Assembly: GCA_964632945.1 (NCBI GenBank)
Contig: CAZWCX010000091.1
Coordinates: 1-29,988, forward strand
From: CAZWCX01 sp964632945
GTDB lineage: Bacteria; Planctomycetota; MHYJ01; WSZJ01; CAZWCX01
Direction of reading: 5' to 3'
Length of the DNA: 29,988 bases
Part shown: positions 15,650 through 23,371 of the stretch, piece by piece
How positions within the stretch are numbered: position 1 is the stretch's first letter
How the letters are laid out: every line of letters starts with the position of its first letter
Notes under the pieces: model-generated
The model's database searches: none
What the model saw: the letters and a program-made list of their open reading frames with translations, nothing else
What the model was told of the DNA's origin: nothing
Made by a program: the position numbers and the translations under genes

Positions 15650-16327
15650 TCAAGCGGCCGAACCGTCGCTCCCCCCCACCATCCGCCGCCACTCCTGCGC
15701 AATCTTCTCCTCCAATCGACGCGCTTCGTGCCGGCTGGCGCCGGTCGCCTGCGCGAGCGCGCGCGTGGAGCGGGTCCCCGCCAGGCGCAACGACAGCACT
15801 TGCCGCTCCGCGTGGCCGAGGCGCTGCTGGAGTCGTTCGAGAAGCTCCCGCGCCGCGGGTTCGGCCAGAGGGTCGACACTCCGCTGGTCGGCGAGATCCG
15901 CGGACGGTTCGGCGGTTGCCGTCGCGCGACCGCCCGGGAGTCCGCTGCGCCGGATCAAGGTGAGGAGGTTCTTCCGGGCCGCGCCCCGGAGGTAGCGCAC
16001 GACCTCGTCGTGATCCTTGAGGAAGATCTCCGGTCGTCCCTTCCACGTCTTCATAAAGGTCTCCTGCACGGCATCCTCGGCGAGCGAGGAGTGGCGCAGG
16101 GACTGCAGCGCGCGCTGTCGGAAGTACTCGAGCAGGCGGGAAAAATCGGGATCTTCCCGCAAGGCGGCACGGATGCGCTCCGCATCGGCCCACTCCGAGC
16201 CGACGGTCGCGAGGACACGGGCGCGCACGTCGTCATGGGAGCGCAGGGAATCGGCGAAGGCGGCGGAACCGGCGAGCAGGCCGCAACCGGCGATCGTCCA
16301 GGCGAGCGAGTGGATCATTCGACGCAT
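15650..16327 (-). CDS. ECF-type sigma-70 family factor with signal-peptide-like N-terminus
   Basis: 225 residues. Region 2 is recognisable at about 64-128: RLLEYFRQRALQSLRHSSLAE then DAVQETFMKTWKG and the RYLRGAARKNLLTLIRR helix. Region 4 at about 160-215 has RLGHAERQVLSLRLAG and a helix-turn-helix (LAQATGASRHEARRLEE). Unusually, residues 1-25 resemble an export signal: MRRM, then hydrophobic HSLAWTIAGCGLLAGSAA, ending with AFA before DS. The ATG at 16327 has GGAGGTGA 4 nt before it, the best ribosome site in the region, so the N-terminus is probably real. It may tether the factor to the membrane. It likely forms a signalling unit with the downstream kinase. Confidence 0.85.
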   Translation of the reverse strand: MRRMIHSLAWTIAGCGLLAGSAAFADSLRSHDDVRARVLATVGSEWADAERIRAALREDPDFSRLLEYFRQRALQSLRHSSLAEDAVQETFMKTWKGRPEIFLKDHDEVVRYLRGAARKNLLTLIRRSGLPGGRATATAEPSADLADQRSVDPLAEPAARELLERLQQRLGHAERQVLSLRLAGTRSTRALAQATGASRHEARRLEEKIAQEWRRMVGGSDGSAA

Positions 16328-16854
16328 GGGGTCACCTCCATGGCGGGCCTGCATCCGCAAGCCTCTTGCCGCGGCGCGCGGAATTCCCCGCGAGCGGGGG
16401 CGGGGCCGCTTCCGCGTGCGCAATTCCTTTGGCCACTCCGGGAAAGGATGGGATCGCGCGGGGGTGGTGCGGTGGAGGCGGCGGGCCGGACGCCCGCGCC
16501 GGGCGCCAATCCGGCAGGCCGCCATCGATGCGACGGCAGCCGGGCGGCCCGCGCGAGAGACCCGGGGCCCCCCGGGGGACGAAGCGCCCCCGTCCGGAAG
16601 GGCGGGGCGCCGTCCCGCCCGGGATCGGACGCGCCGCGGTCGGAGTCGGTCGGATGCGGGAAGTCGCGTTCGCCATGATCAGGTCCTCCGCCAGGTCGTT
16701 CGGTCGCGCGCCACCCGACCGTCGGGTCGCGCTTCCGGAAAGGTGAACCTGGCGCGGGGGGAAAATGGCCGAACAATCCCGGAATCTGCGGGAGATTCCG
16801 GCCGCGAATGCGGGAACGGGCGGGCGCTCCGGAGCGGCCGGGCTCGGGGCGGAT
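16328..16854. other. intergenic region with several inverted repeats, no gene seen
   Basis: 527 nt, very G+C-rich, between the sigma-factor gene and the end of the TPR kinase. Perfect dyads seen: GGGCGGG/CCCGCCC at 16600-16620 with a 7-nt loop, ACCCGAC/GTCGGGT around a single central base at 16713-16727, and CCGGAATCT/AGATTCCGG at 16779-16801. Reading frames across the stretch are Pro/Arg/Gly-rich with no recognisable domain. A promoter for the sigma gene should lie here, but no good -35/-10 pair was found, so an alternative sigma factor may be used. Confidence 0.5.
16779..16801 (-). terminator. 9-bp perfect hairpin downstream of the TPR kinase
   Basis: Inverted repeat CCGGAATCT and AGATTCCGG with a 5-nt loop, starting 53 nt after the kinase stop codon at 16855. 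On the minus strand it is followed by GATTGTTCGGCCATTTT, moderately T-rich. It is the best terminator candidate for the LURP-ribbon-kinase operon, though an operator role for the sigma gene is also possible. Confidence 0.45.
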
Positions 16855-19800
16855 CTACTGGAGCCGTTCCAGGAGTCGCGGCCAGCGCGGGTCGTCGTGA
16901 AGGGGGGTCAGGTCCGAGTCCTGTTCGAAGTGCGTCCGGCGGCTGAAGCCGAGGCGCAGGACCTGCTCGAGCAGCGCGAAAGCCCGGTCGCGCTGGCGCG
17001 CGCGTTCCGCGTCGTCGATCGGTTGCGGGGCGGCGTCCGGACCCGCCCGGCCGGCGGAGAGCAGGGCGTGGATGCCGGCCAGGCAATACGCGGCATTGGC
17101 GATGTCGGCGCGTTTACGCAGGTCTTGGAGCCATTGTTGTTGCTCGGCCGGCGAGAGTCCGCCGAGGAAGCGGGCCCAGGCGCCCAGGCCCTTCTCCAAC
17201 AGGGGGCGCGCGGTGGTGTACTCCCCCGCCTGCACGTGCGCCGTGGCGGCGCGGAGGTCGTTCCACCAGGGCTCGTCGGGGTCTCCGGGCGGGGCGCCTC
17301 CGCGGACCTCGGCGATCTCGCGGCGCGCGCGTTCGGCGAGCGCGGGCAGAGCCCGACCCGCCGTCTCGAAGGCGCGGACGGCGTCCTCGGGTCGCGCCTG
17401 CAGGCGGTGCAGGATCCCGAGGTTCATCCATGCCAGCGGCTCGCCCGCCGCGGTGGCCGCGCGGTAATCGCGCTCCGCGGCGTCGAAATCGGCGCGCGCC
17501 TCCGCGGGCGCGAGCTGGCCTCGCAGCATGTGCGCGGTGCCGCGGTTGAGAAGGGCCTTGCCGTCCGCGGGAAGAATCGCGAGGATCGCGTCCAGTTCCG
17601 CGATCACTTCGCGGCAGGTTGCGACGGCATCTTCGCCCGCGGCGGCCTGCAGTTGGGCCAGGAGGACGCGGGCGCTGGCCAGGGTGGAGCGCCGGTGAAC
17701 GTTGGCGGGTTCGAGTTCGCTCGCCGCCGACAGGTCGGCGAGGGCCTGGAGGAGGATGGGCCGGGCGTCCGTTCCGTGGGCGGTCGTACGCTGGGAGCGT
17801 TCGAGGTGCAGCATGCCGCGCCGTCCCCGGTGAGCGGCGGAGCCCGGATCGCGCGCGAGGGCCTCCTCGAAATCGGCGGCGGCCCGGGACTCCTCCTCGG
17901 ACGGATCCCGCCCGGCGGCGGCGATTTCGCGTGCGCGCAGGAACCGCGCCCAGCCGCGCGCGCCGTAGGGGGAGGCCGGACGCGGATCGACGGCGATCAC
18001 ACGGTCGAGATCGGCGATCGCGGCGTCGATCCTGGGGCCGGGATCGGAGCCCAGTTTCCGCTCGGCCTCCCCGAGGTCGAGGAGGACCAGGGCGCGCACT
18101 TCCAGGCTCGCCATCATGTGCGGGTTACCGGCCAGGACGGCGTCCAGGTCGGCGAGCGCGTGGTGGAGGGACTCGCGCGGATCCTGGCCGCGGTCGGCCT
18201 GGGCGCGCGCCGTCGATTGGGCGATCTGGGCCCGCAGGTGCCGGATGCTGGGATCGCCGGGACGGACGATCGCGAGCGCGTCCGCATCCTTCCGCGCCTG
18301 CGCGAACGCCGCGAACGGGTCCCGTCCCGCGCGTGCATCCAGGCAGCCGAGCGCGTGCAGGGCCTGCGCGCGGGGATGAAGGGGTTCCGGGTTGCCGGGC
18401 GCGAGTTTCGCCGCTTCTCCGGCGTCGGTCACCACCCGTTCGAGAGTCCGGCGGGACTCCTCCCCTTTCTGCGCGAGACCGAGGAGCACTCCGGCCGCGG
18501 CGCGCACCTGGAGAGCGTCGGATTCGTCCGGCCGGTCGCGCAAGACGGTGTCCAGGTCGGCGAAGGCCCGCTCCAGGGACGAGATCGGGTCGCCCCCGAA
18601 CGCCGCCGCCCGCTCGGCGTGCAGGATCGCTGCGCTGGCGCGGTACAGGCGGGCGACGGCGTGCCCGGGGGCGGCTTCGACGGCCTTGTCCAAGTCGTCG
18701 TCCGCGGCGTGCAGGTGCGCCTCGAATTCACGACCCCGGCGGATCGCGAATTGCGCGAGGACCACATGCACTCCGCCGCGGTCGACCCGGGCGCGGAGGT
18801 CGTTCGGCCTGTTCGCCAGCACGCGGGTCAGATCGGCCGCGGCGGCGGCGAGGGACTCGTCCGGCGACTCCGCGACGGAGGCGAGCGCCTCGCCGAGCGT
18901 TCTATAAACATGGCCGCGATCCCCGTAGGCAACGAGGTCCCCAGGGGCGCGTTCCAGGGCGGCGTCCAGATCCGCCAAGGCAGCCCGAAGGGTCGGGCGC
19001 GCATCCTGGCCCGAGGCGCGTTCCGCCATCGCCCGGAACAGGCGGCTGTCGGCGCGGTACCGGAAGCCGGCGGCATATCGCGGCCAGCGGGCCAGCAGGC
19101 GGTCGTACGCCTCCTCCGCTTCCTGCCAGCGGCCCAGCAGGTGCAAGGCGCGGCCTCGCGCCTCCTCGACGAGCGGACCCTGGGCGCCGTCGAGCGCCCG
19201 CAGCGCCTTCTCCGCGCCTTCCGGTCCGCCGCGCATCAGGGCCGCCAGGGCGTGGGCGTGGAGTCGCTCCGACTCGTCCAGAGCATCCCCACGCATCTCC
19301 GCCGAGTCCACCCGTTCCAGGTCCCGGAGCGCCCCTTCGCGCAGCGCCGTCTGCGCCGGAGTCTCCGGCGCCGCGTCCACCGCCCGCACCGCCCCCCCCA
19401 GGAAACCCGGGCTGGGGAAGGGGCGTTCGCGCAGGTAACGGTCCAGTCGGCTCAGGGCGCGCAGGTAGCAGACGACCGAGTAGTTCGGCGACAGTCGCCA
19501 GGCGGCGTCGAACTCCGCCGCGGCCTCCTCCCGTCGGTCGAGGTACTGGTAGACGAGGCCGCGCCAGGATCGCGCGGGGCCGTACTCCGGATCTTCGGCC
19601 ACGAGGTCATCGAGCACGATCAGGGGCTGACGCGTGAGCGCGGCGATCGCCTCCGGCGTCATCTCCGTGCTCATGACCGTGTCGACGAAGTCGCGCACCT
19701 GCCCCGCGACCTTGGCGAGGATCTCCCGCCCGCGCGCGCGACGGCGGGTGCGCTCGACGGTCACCCAGGACGCGGCGATGAGGAGGACCAGGAGCACGGC

Positions 19801-21147
19801 CGCGATCGGCACGATCCGCGCCCGGTGCCGCCGGACCCACCGCCGGGCCAGGTGCCACCGCGTGGGCGGCTTGGCCAGCACGGGATCCCCCTGGAGCCAC
19901 CGGCGCAGCTCCGCGGCGAACTCCGTCGCGGAGCGGTACCGGATTTCCCGGTCGCGCTCGATCGCCTTCAGGCATACCGCTTCGAGTTCCGGGGGCACGA
20001 GGCGATTGCGCTCACGCGGTCGCGGTCGCGGCTCGTCCTGCAAGACCGCCGCGATCAGTTGGAGCGTGCTGCGCCCTTCCAGGGGCAGCGTCCCGGTGAG
20101 GGTCTCGTACAGCATCACCCCGAGCGACCAGACATCGCTGGCCGGTCCGATCGCCGTCAGGTCCCCGTTCGCCTGCTCGGGACTCATGTACGAGGGCGTG
20201 CCGAGCAGCTGACCGGTGTGGGTGAGTTGCGTGCGGGCGCGGCGCTCCGCCTCGCTCCCCTCCCCTTCCGGTTCGACCTCCCTGGCAAGTCCGAAATCCA
20301 TGACGAACGGTTTCCCCTGGTGATCGAGGAGGACGTTGCCGGGCTTGAGATCACGGTGGATGATCCCCTGGGAATGGGCGTACGCGACGGCCTCGGACAC
20401 CGAGGCAAGCACGGCCACCTCCTCGCGCAGCCGCCGCATGCCTTCGGCGGTCCCGTCGCGCTTGGCGTCGCGCGTCTCGTCCAGCCACGCCGCGAGCGTC
20501 TGCCCCTCGACCATCTCCATGGTGAGGAAATGCCGGTCGCCCACGGAGCCCACGTCGTAGGTGGTGACGATGTGCGGATGGCGAAGGGCGCCGGCCAGGC
20601 GCGCTTCCCGCATGAAACGGTCCGCCGATTCGGAATTGTCCGCGTCGTGCCGGATCTGTTTCAGCGCGACCACGCGTCGAAACGCGGGATCGTACGCCTT
20701 CCAGACGACGCCCATGCCGCCGCTGCCCAGTTTCGAGAGCAGGCGGTAGCGTCCGAAGGGCGTCCCTTCGCCGGCCCGAGGGTCCTCCGCGCGGGGGCCG
20801 TGCGCGGCGCCCGGACCCGCGGACGGCCGCTGAATCGTGCGATCGTCTCCCCGGGAGGAAGGCGCCGGCGCCGCGTCGGTGCAGCCCTGTCCGGGTCGCC
20901 GGCTGGGCGCCAGGAGCGTCGCATCGCCCCCTTCACTGCGTTGCAGCGCGGGCGGGGTCCCCCCCGGTGCGCCGTGGGCGCAGGCCGGACAAGCGCCGGA
21001 GGATGCGCCCGTCCCGGGGGCCGGGGACAGCCGCGTCCCGCAGTCCGGACAAATCCGCACCCCCGCGGGGAGGGTCGCCTCCCCGCTCCCCGATCCATCC
21101 GGGGAAGCGTGGGTTCGATCGGGATCGTCCGGAAACGCTCGATTCAT
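16855..21147 (-). CDS. Membrane Ser/Thr protein kinase with zinc ribbon and TPR tail
   Basis: 1430 residues. A zinc ribbon (C33, C36, C53, C56) is followed by a Pro/Gly/Ala-rich linker. The kinase domain at about 132-418 has GSGGMG at 141-146, K163, HRDLKPGN at 264-271, DFG at 284-286 and GTPSYMSPEQ. One transmembrane helix at about 445-463 puts the kinase in the cytoplasm and nearly 1000 residues outside. That tail is a long array of TPR-like helical repeats (for example RGLVYQYLDRREEAAAEFDAA) ending in DSDLTPLHDDPRW at 1410-1422. The start is the ATG at 21147, 25 nt after the zinc-ribbon gene; no strong ribosome site is visible, so coupling to the upstream genes is likely. The extracellular TPRs probably sense or scaffold a protein partner, which is inference. 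Confidence 0.93.
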   Translation of the reverse strand: MNRAFPDDPDRTHASPDGSGSGEATLPAGVRICPDCGTRLSPAPGTGASSGACPACAHGAPGGTPPALQRSEGGDATLLAPSRRPGQGCTDAAPAPSSRGDDRTIQRPSAGPGAAHGPRAEDPRAGEGTPFGRYRLLSKLGSGGMGVVWKAYDPAFRRVVALKQIRHDADNSESADRFMREARLAGALRHPHIVTTYDVGSVGDRHFLTMEMVEGQTLAAWLDETRDAKRDGTAEGMRRLREEVAVLASVSEAVAYAHSQGIIHRDLKPGNVLLDHQGKPFVMDFGLAREVEPEGEGSEAERRARTQLTHTGQLLGTPSYMSPEQANGDLTAIGPASDVWSLGVMLYETLTGTLPLEGRSTLQLIAAVLQDEPRPRPRERNRLVPPELEAVCLKAIERDREIRYRSATEFAAELRRWLQGDPVLAKPPTRWHLARRWVRRHRARIVPIAAVLLVLLIAASWVTVERTRRRARGREILAKVAGQVRDFVDTVMSTEMTPEAIAALTRQPLIVLDDLVAEDPEYGPARSWRGLVYQYLDRREEAAAEFDAAWRLSPNYSVVCYLRALSRLDRYLRERPFPSPGFLGGAVRAVDAAPETPAQTALREGALRDLERVDSAEMRGDALDESERLHAHALAALMRGGPEGAEKALRALDGAQGPLVEEARGRALHLLGRWQEAEEAYDRLLARWPRYAAGFRYRADSRLFRAMAERASGQDARPTLRAALADLDAALERAPGDLVAYGDRGHVYRTLGEALASVAESPDESLAAAAADLTRVLANRPNDLRARVDRGGVHVVLAQFAIRRGREFEAHLHAADDDLDKAVEAAPGHAVARLYRASAAILHAERAAAFGGDPISSLERAFADLDTVLRDRPDESDALQVRAAAGVLLGLAQKGEESRRTLERVVTDAGEAAKLAPGNPEPLHPRAQALHALGCLDARAGRDPFAAFAQARKDADALAIVRPGDPSIRHLRAQIAQSTARAQADRGQDPRESLHHALADLDAVLAGNPHMMASLEVRALVLLDLGEAERKLGSDPGPRIDAAIADLDRVIAVDPRPASPYGARGWARFLRAREIAAAGRDPSEEESRAAADFEEALARDPGSAAHRGRRGMLHLERSQRTTAHGTDARPILLQALADLSAASELEPANVHRRSTLASARVLLAQLQAAAGEDAVATCREVIAELDAILAILPADGKALLNRGTAHMLRGQLAPAEARADFDAAERDYRAATAAGEPLAWMNLGILHRLQARPEDAVRAFETAGRALPALAERARREIAEVRGGAPPGDPDEPWWNDLRAATAHVQAGEYTTARPLLEKGLGAWARFLGGLSPAEQQQWLQDLRKRADIANAAYCLAGIHALLSAGRAGPDAAPQPIDDAERARQRDRAFALLEQVLRLGFSRRTHFEQDSDLTPLHDDPRWPRLLERLQ

Positions 21148-21172
21148 GCTGGCCCGGGAAATCTGGCCCGCT

Positions 21173-21448
21173 TCACGACAGGATCACGGACAGGCCGATG
21201 GCGACGAATCCCGCCACCAGAACGCCGACGCCGAACTCGATTCCGTGGAACCAGCCGATGATCGCGGCCAGGATCACGGTCGCGCCCGATCCCCCCGCAA
21301 TCAACGCCCAGAAGAGCGGCTCGAATCCGCCGGGGACCTTCACGGCGCGGCGGCACTTCGGGCAGTTCGCGATCCCGCCCCGGAGCGACGACGGGACCTC
21401 GAACTCCCCTCCGCAAGGACAGCGGATGACCGCAAGATCGCGGCTCAA
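21173..21448 (-). CDS. Small zinc-ribbon membrane protein
   Basis: 91 residues with no known function. A zinc ribbon (C10, C12, C29, C32; CPCG then CPKC) is followed by two hydrophobic segments at about 44-66 and 71-90. Such short ribbon-plus-helix proteins are common in planctomycetes. The start is a TTG at 21448 whose bases overlap the TGA stop of the LURP-one gene, with GGAGGG 9 nt upstream inside that gene; there is no alternative ATG. The arrangement implies translational coupling. The ribbon resembles those at the N-termini of the three kinases in this window, so a shared partner or adaptor role is possible but unproven. Confidence 0.8.
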   Translation of the reverse strand: MSRDLAVIRCPCGGEFEVPSSLRGGIANCPKCRRAVKVPGGFEPLFWALIAGGSGATVILAAIIGWFHGIEFGVGVLVAGFVAIGLSVILS

Positions 21449-22020
21449 TTCTGTCGTCCCTCCACGGCCGTGACCAGCAGCGCGCCCGCCAGAAGCAGGC
21501 GCGGGTCGACATACTTCGCGGCGTCCGGCTCAAGGTGGACCATCAGCTTCAGGACGAAGGGATTGAAATTCTGCTCGTATCGTGCGATGTGCCTCTCCCC
21601 CACCGCCACATGGAACTTCTGCGGGATGATGTTGATGAACCGCCGCAGGATGGCCATCACCTGACTGTCCTCCTCGAGAGTGGCGATCGGCCGATCCATC
21701 TCGTCGAGGAACTCCCACGTGTCGCGGACGATCGATTGCAAACCGCGCCGCCGCAGGGCGCCGATCTTGCGCCCTTCCGTGGCGTCGACCACGTCGTACG
21801 CGGCGCTGAAATCGATGATCTGTCGCGCCTGGATCACGAGGCGTTCCTTCGTCTTCTCCTCGTCGGCGTAGATCCGGATGTCCTCTTTCAGCCGGAAGGC
21901 CTTCTGATAGGAGAATCCGATCAGGTTCCCCGCCGGGTCGTACAGGTGAAACTTGCGGCCGGGAAAGCTGAAGACTTTCCGCCGAATCAGGTACTGAGGG
22001 TGAAGGTAGACGGCATCCAT
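21445..22020 (-). CDS. LURP-one-related/scramblase-like protein
   Basis: 191 residues of the LURP-one-related (LOR, YxjI-like) family, which share a tubby-like 12-stranded barrel with phospholipid scramblases; biochemical role in bacteria is not established. Seen: YLIRRKVFSFPGRKFHLYDP near the N-terminus, GFSYQKAFRLKEDIRIY, a central DAYDV-like segment (FSAAYDVVDATEGRKIGALRR) and a C-terminal hydrophobic helix (PRLLLAGALLVTAVEG). The start is the ATG at 22020, with GGAGGT 6 nt upstream; a longer frame to 22062 is less likely. It is first in an operon with the zinc-ribbon protein and TPR kinase, and a good promoter lies just upstream. Confidence 0.82.
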   Translation of the reverse strand: MDAVYLHPQYLIRRKVFSFPGRKFHLYDPAGNLIGFSYQKAFRLKEDIRIYADEEKTKERLVIQARQIIDFSAAYDVVDATEGRKIGALRRRGLQSIVRDTWEFLDEMDRPIATLEEDSQVMAILRRFINIIPQKFHVAVGERHIARYEQNFNPFVLKLMVHLEPDAAKYVDPRLLLAGALLVTAVEGRQN

Positions 22021-22057
22021 CCGCGCACCTCCCAAGGCGGGCACAGGGGAAAGCGGC

Positions 22058-22086
22058 ATCATAGCGGCGGCTCCGGCGCTTGTCCA
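22058..22086 (-). promoter_or_regulatory. promoter for the LURP-one/zinc-ribbon/kinase operon
   Basis: Minus-strand -35 box TGGACA (22086-22081) and -10 box TATGAT (22063-22058), each five of six consensus, with a 17-bp spacer. The expected start near 22051 leaves about a 30-nt leader before the ATG at 22020. This is a divergent region with the PotD-like gene. Confidence 0.75.
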
Positions 22087-22133
22087 CGGACGCGGGACCC
22101 GGAACGTCCCCGTCTCGCCGGAGCGCCCGCGCC

Positions 22134-22162
22134 TTGACGAATGCGCTTCGCGGGGCTACGCT
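22134..22162 (+). promoter_or_regulatory. promoter for the PotD-like gene
   Basis: Plus-strand -35 box TTGACG (22134-22139, five of six) and -10 box TACGCT (22157-22162), with a 17-bp spacer. The expected start near 22169 leaves about a 28-nt leader before the ATG at 22197. The -10 hexamer is identical to that of the HDOD promoter. Confidence 0.7.
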
Positions 22163-22196
22163 CCAGCGGTCCTGGAGTTCCCGTCCGGAGCCCGTC

Positions 22197-23252
22197 ATGC
22201 CCTTTTCGCTTCGCCTGCCGTCCCTGTGCGCGTTCGTGCTCGCCTGCGCGTCGATCGTCCCGGCCCAGGAACCCACCGGGGAAGGCGCCCGCCCCAACCT
22301 GCGCGTGCTCTGCTGGGAGAACTACTTCGCGGCCGATACGCTGCCGGCATTCGAGAAGGAGGTCGGCTGCACGATCGAGCTCCAGACGTACGCCAGCAAC
22401 GATGAACTGGAAGCGCGCCTGATGGGCGGGCTCGTCGGGGTCGACGTCATCTTCCCCAGCGAGTTCATGGTGAAGAAACTGATCGACGGTCGGTTCCTCG
22501 CCGAACTCGACCACGCCCGGCTCCCCAACGAGAAACACCTCGCCGCGCGCTTTCTCAAACTAGCCTGCGACAAGACCAACAAGTTCGCCCTTCCCTACAT
22601 GTGGGGAACCATCGGCATCGGTGTGAATCGGGTGAAGGTCCACGGCCGGACGGACACCCTGGCGGTCCTGTTCGCCCCGGAGGCCAAGGGGCAAGTCCTC
22701 CTGCCCGACGACGCCCGCTCCTGCCTGGGCATGGCGCTCAAGTACCTGGGGAAGTCGGCCAATTCGCGGAGCCGGACCGACATCGAGAAGGCGAAACAGC
22801 TTCTGCTCGACCTGGAGCCGCGCATCGCCCGTGGGGCCGACGCCAGCATCATCGACCGCCTGGCCGACGGAACGGTCCACCGGGCCCTCGGGTACAACGG
22901 CGACGTGCTCACCGCGCGCAAGAAGAACCCCTCCGTCTTCTACAGCGTCCCGGAGGAAGGGACGATCTTGTGGTGCGACCACATGTGCATCCTGCAGTCG
23001 TCCGTGAACAAGGACCTCGCGCACCGGTTCATCGACTATCTCATGCGTCCGGAAGTGGCGGCGGCGATCACGAACGAGATCTTCTTCGCGTCGGCGAACG
23101 ACGCGGCGGAGAAGCTGGTGAACCCTGAGATTCTGAAGGACCGGGCGGTCTACCCGGTGAAGCGGATTCTGGAGAAAAGCGAGTTCCAGGAGATTCTCGG
23201 ACCGTCCCAGCAACTCTACGACGATGCCTGGCGGGAAATCTCGGGCCGGTAG
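22197..23252 (+). CDS. potD: Spermidine/putrescine-type ABC transporter substrate-binding protein (PotD-like)
   Basis: 351-residue periplasmic binding protein resembling PotD along its length. A Sec signal peptide (SLCAFVLACASIVPA, cleavage about residue 23) precedes LRVLCWENYFA, SNDELEARLMGGLVGVDVIF, YMWGTIGIGVN, LLPDDARSCLGMALKYLG, LGYNGDVLTARKKNP, PEEGTILWCDHMCI and the C-terminal YPVKRILEKSEF segment, all matching PotD landmarks. It would capture polyamines or a similar cation for an ABC permease. No permease or ATPase gene is near it, so it may be an orphan component or have a binding or sensing role. The start is the ATG at 22197, with GGAG 7 nt upstream and the signal peptide beginning at once; its own promoter lies at 22134-22162. 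Confidence 0.93.
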   Translation: MPFSLRLPSLCAFVLACASIVPAQEPTGEGARPNLRVLCWENYFAADTLPAFEKEVGCTIELQTYASNDELEARLMGGLVGVDVIFPSEFMVKKLIDGRFLAELDHARLPNEKHLAARFLKLACDKTNKFALPYMWGTIGIGVNRVKVHGRTDTLAVLFAPEAKGQVLLPDDARSCLGMALKYLGKSANSRSRTDIEKAKQLLLDLEPRIARGADASIIDRLADGTVHRALGYNGDVLTARKKNPSVFYSVPEEGTILWCDHMCILQSSVNKDLAHRFIDYLMRPEVAAAITNEIFFASANDAAEKLVNPEILKDRAVYPVKRILEKSEFQEILGPSQQLYDDAWREISGR

Positions 23253-23371
23253 CCCGGGCGGATCCGGGCGCGACGAGCGGATGCGCGGATGCGCGGGGCG
23301 TCGCGCGCGGCGTTGGCTTCGGGCGGACGCATACGCCGGCCGGACGGTCCCGCGACGGCCAGGAGGGGCAG

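Noticed and set aside
16765..21261. 1498-codon open frame on the plus strand
   Set aside because: Antisense shadow of the TPR kinase; no motif, no ribosome site, and the minus-strand frame has clear kinase and TPR motifs.
23268..23306. GCGCGAC/GTCGCGC dyad with a 25-nt loop before the SEC-C gene
   Set aside because: Long loop and simple G+C-rich arms; expected by chance in this background.
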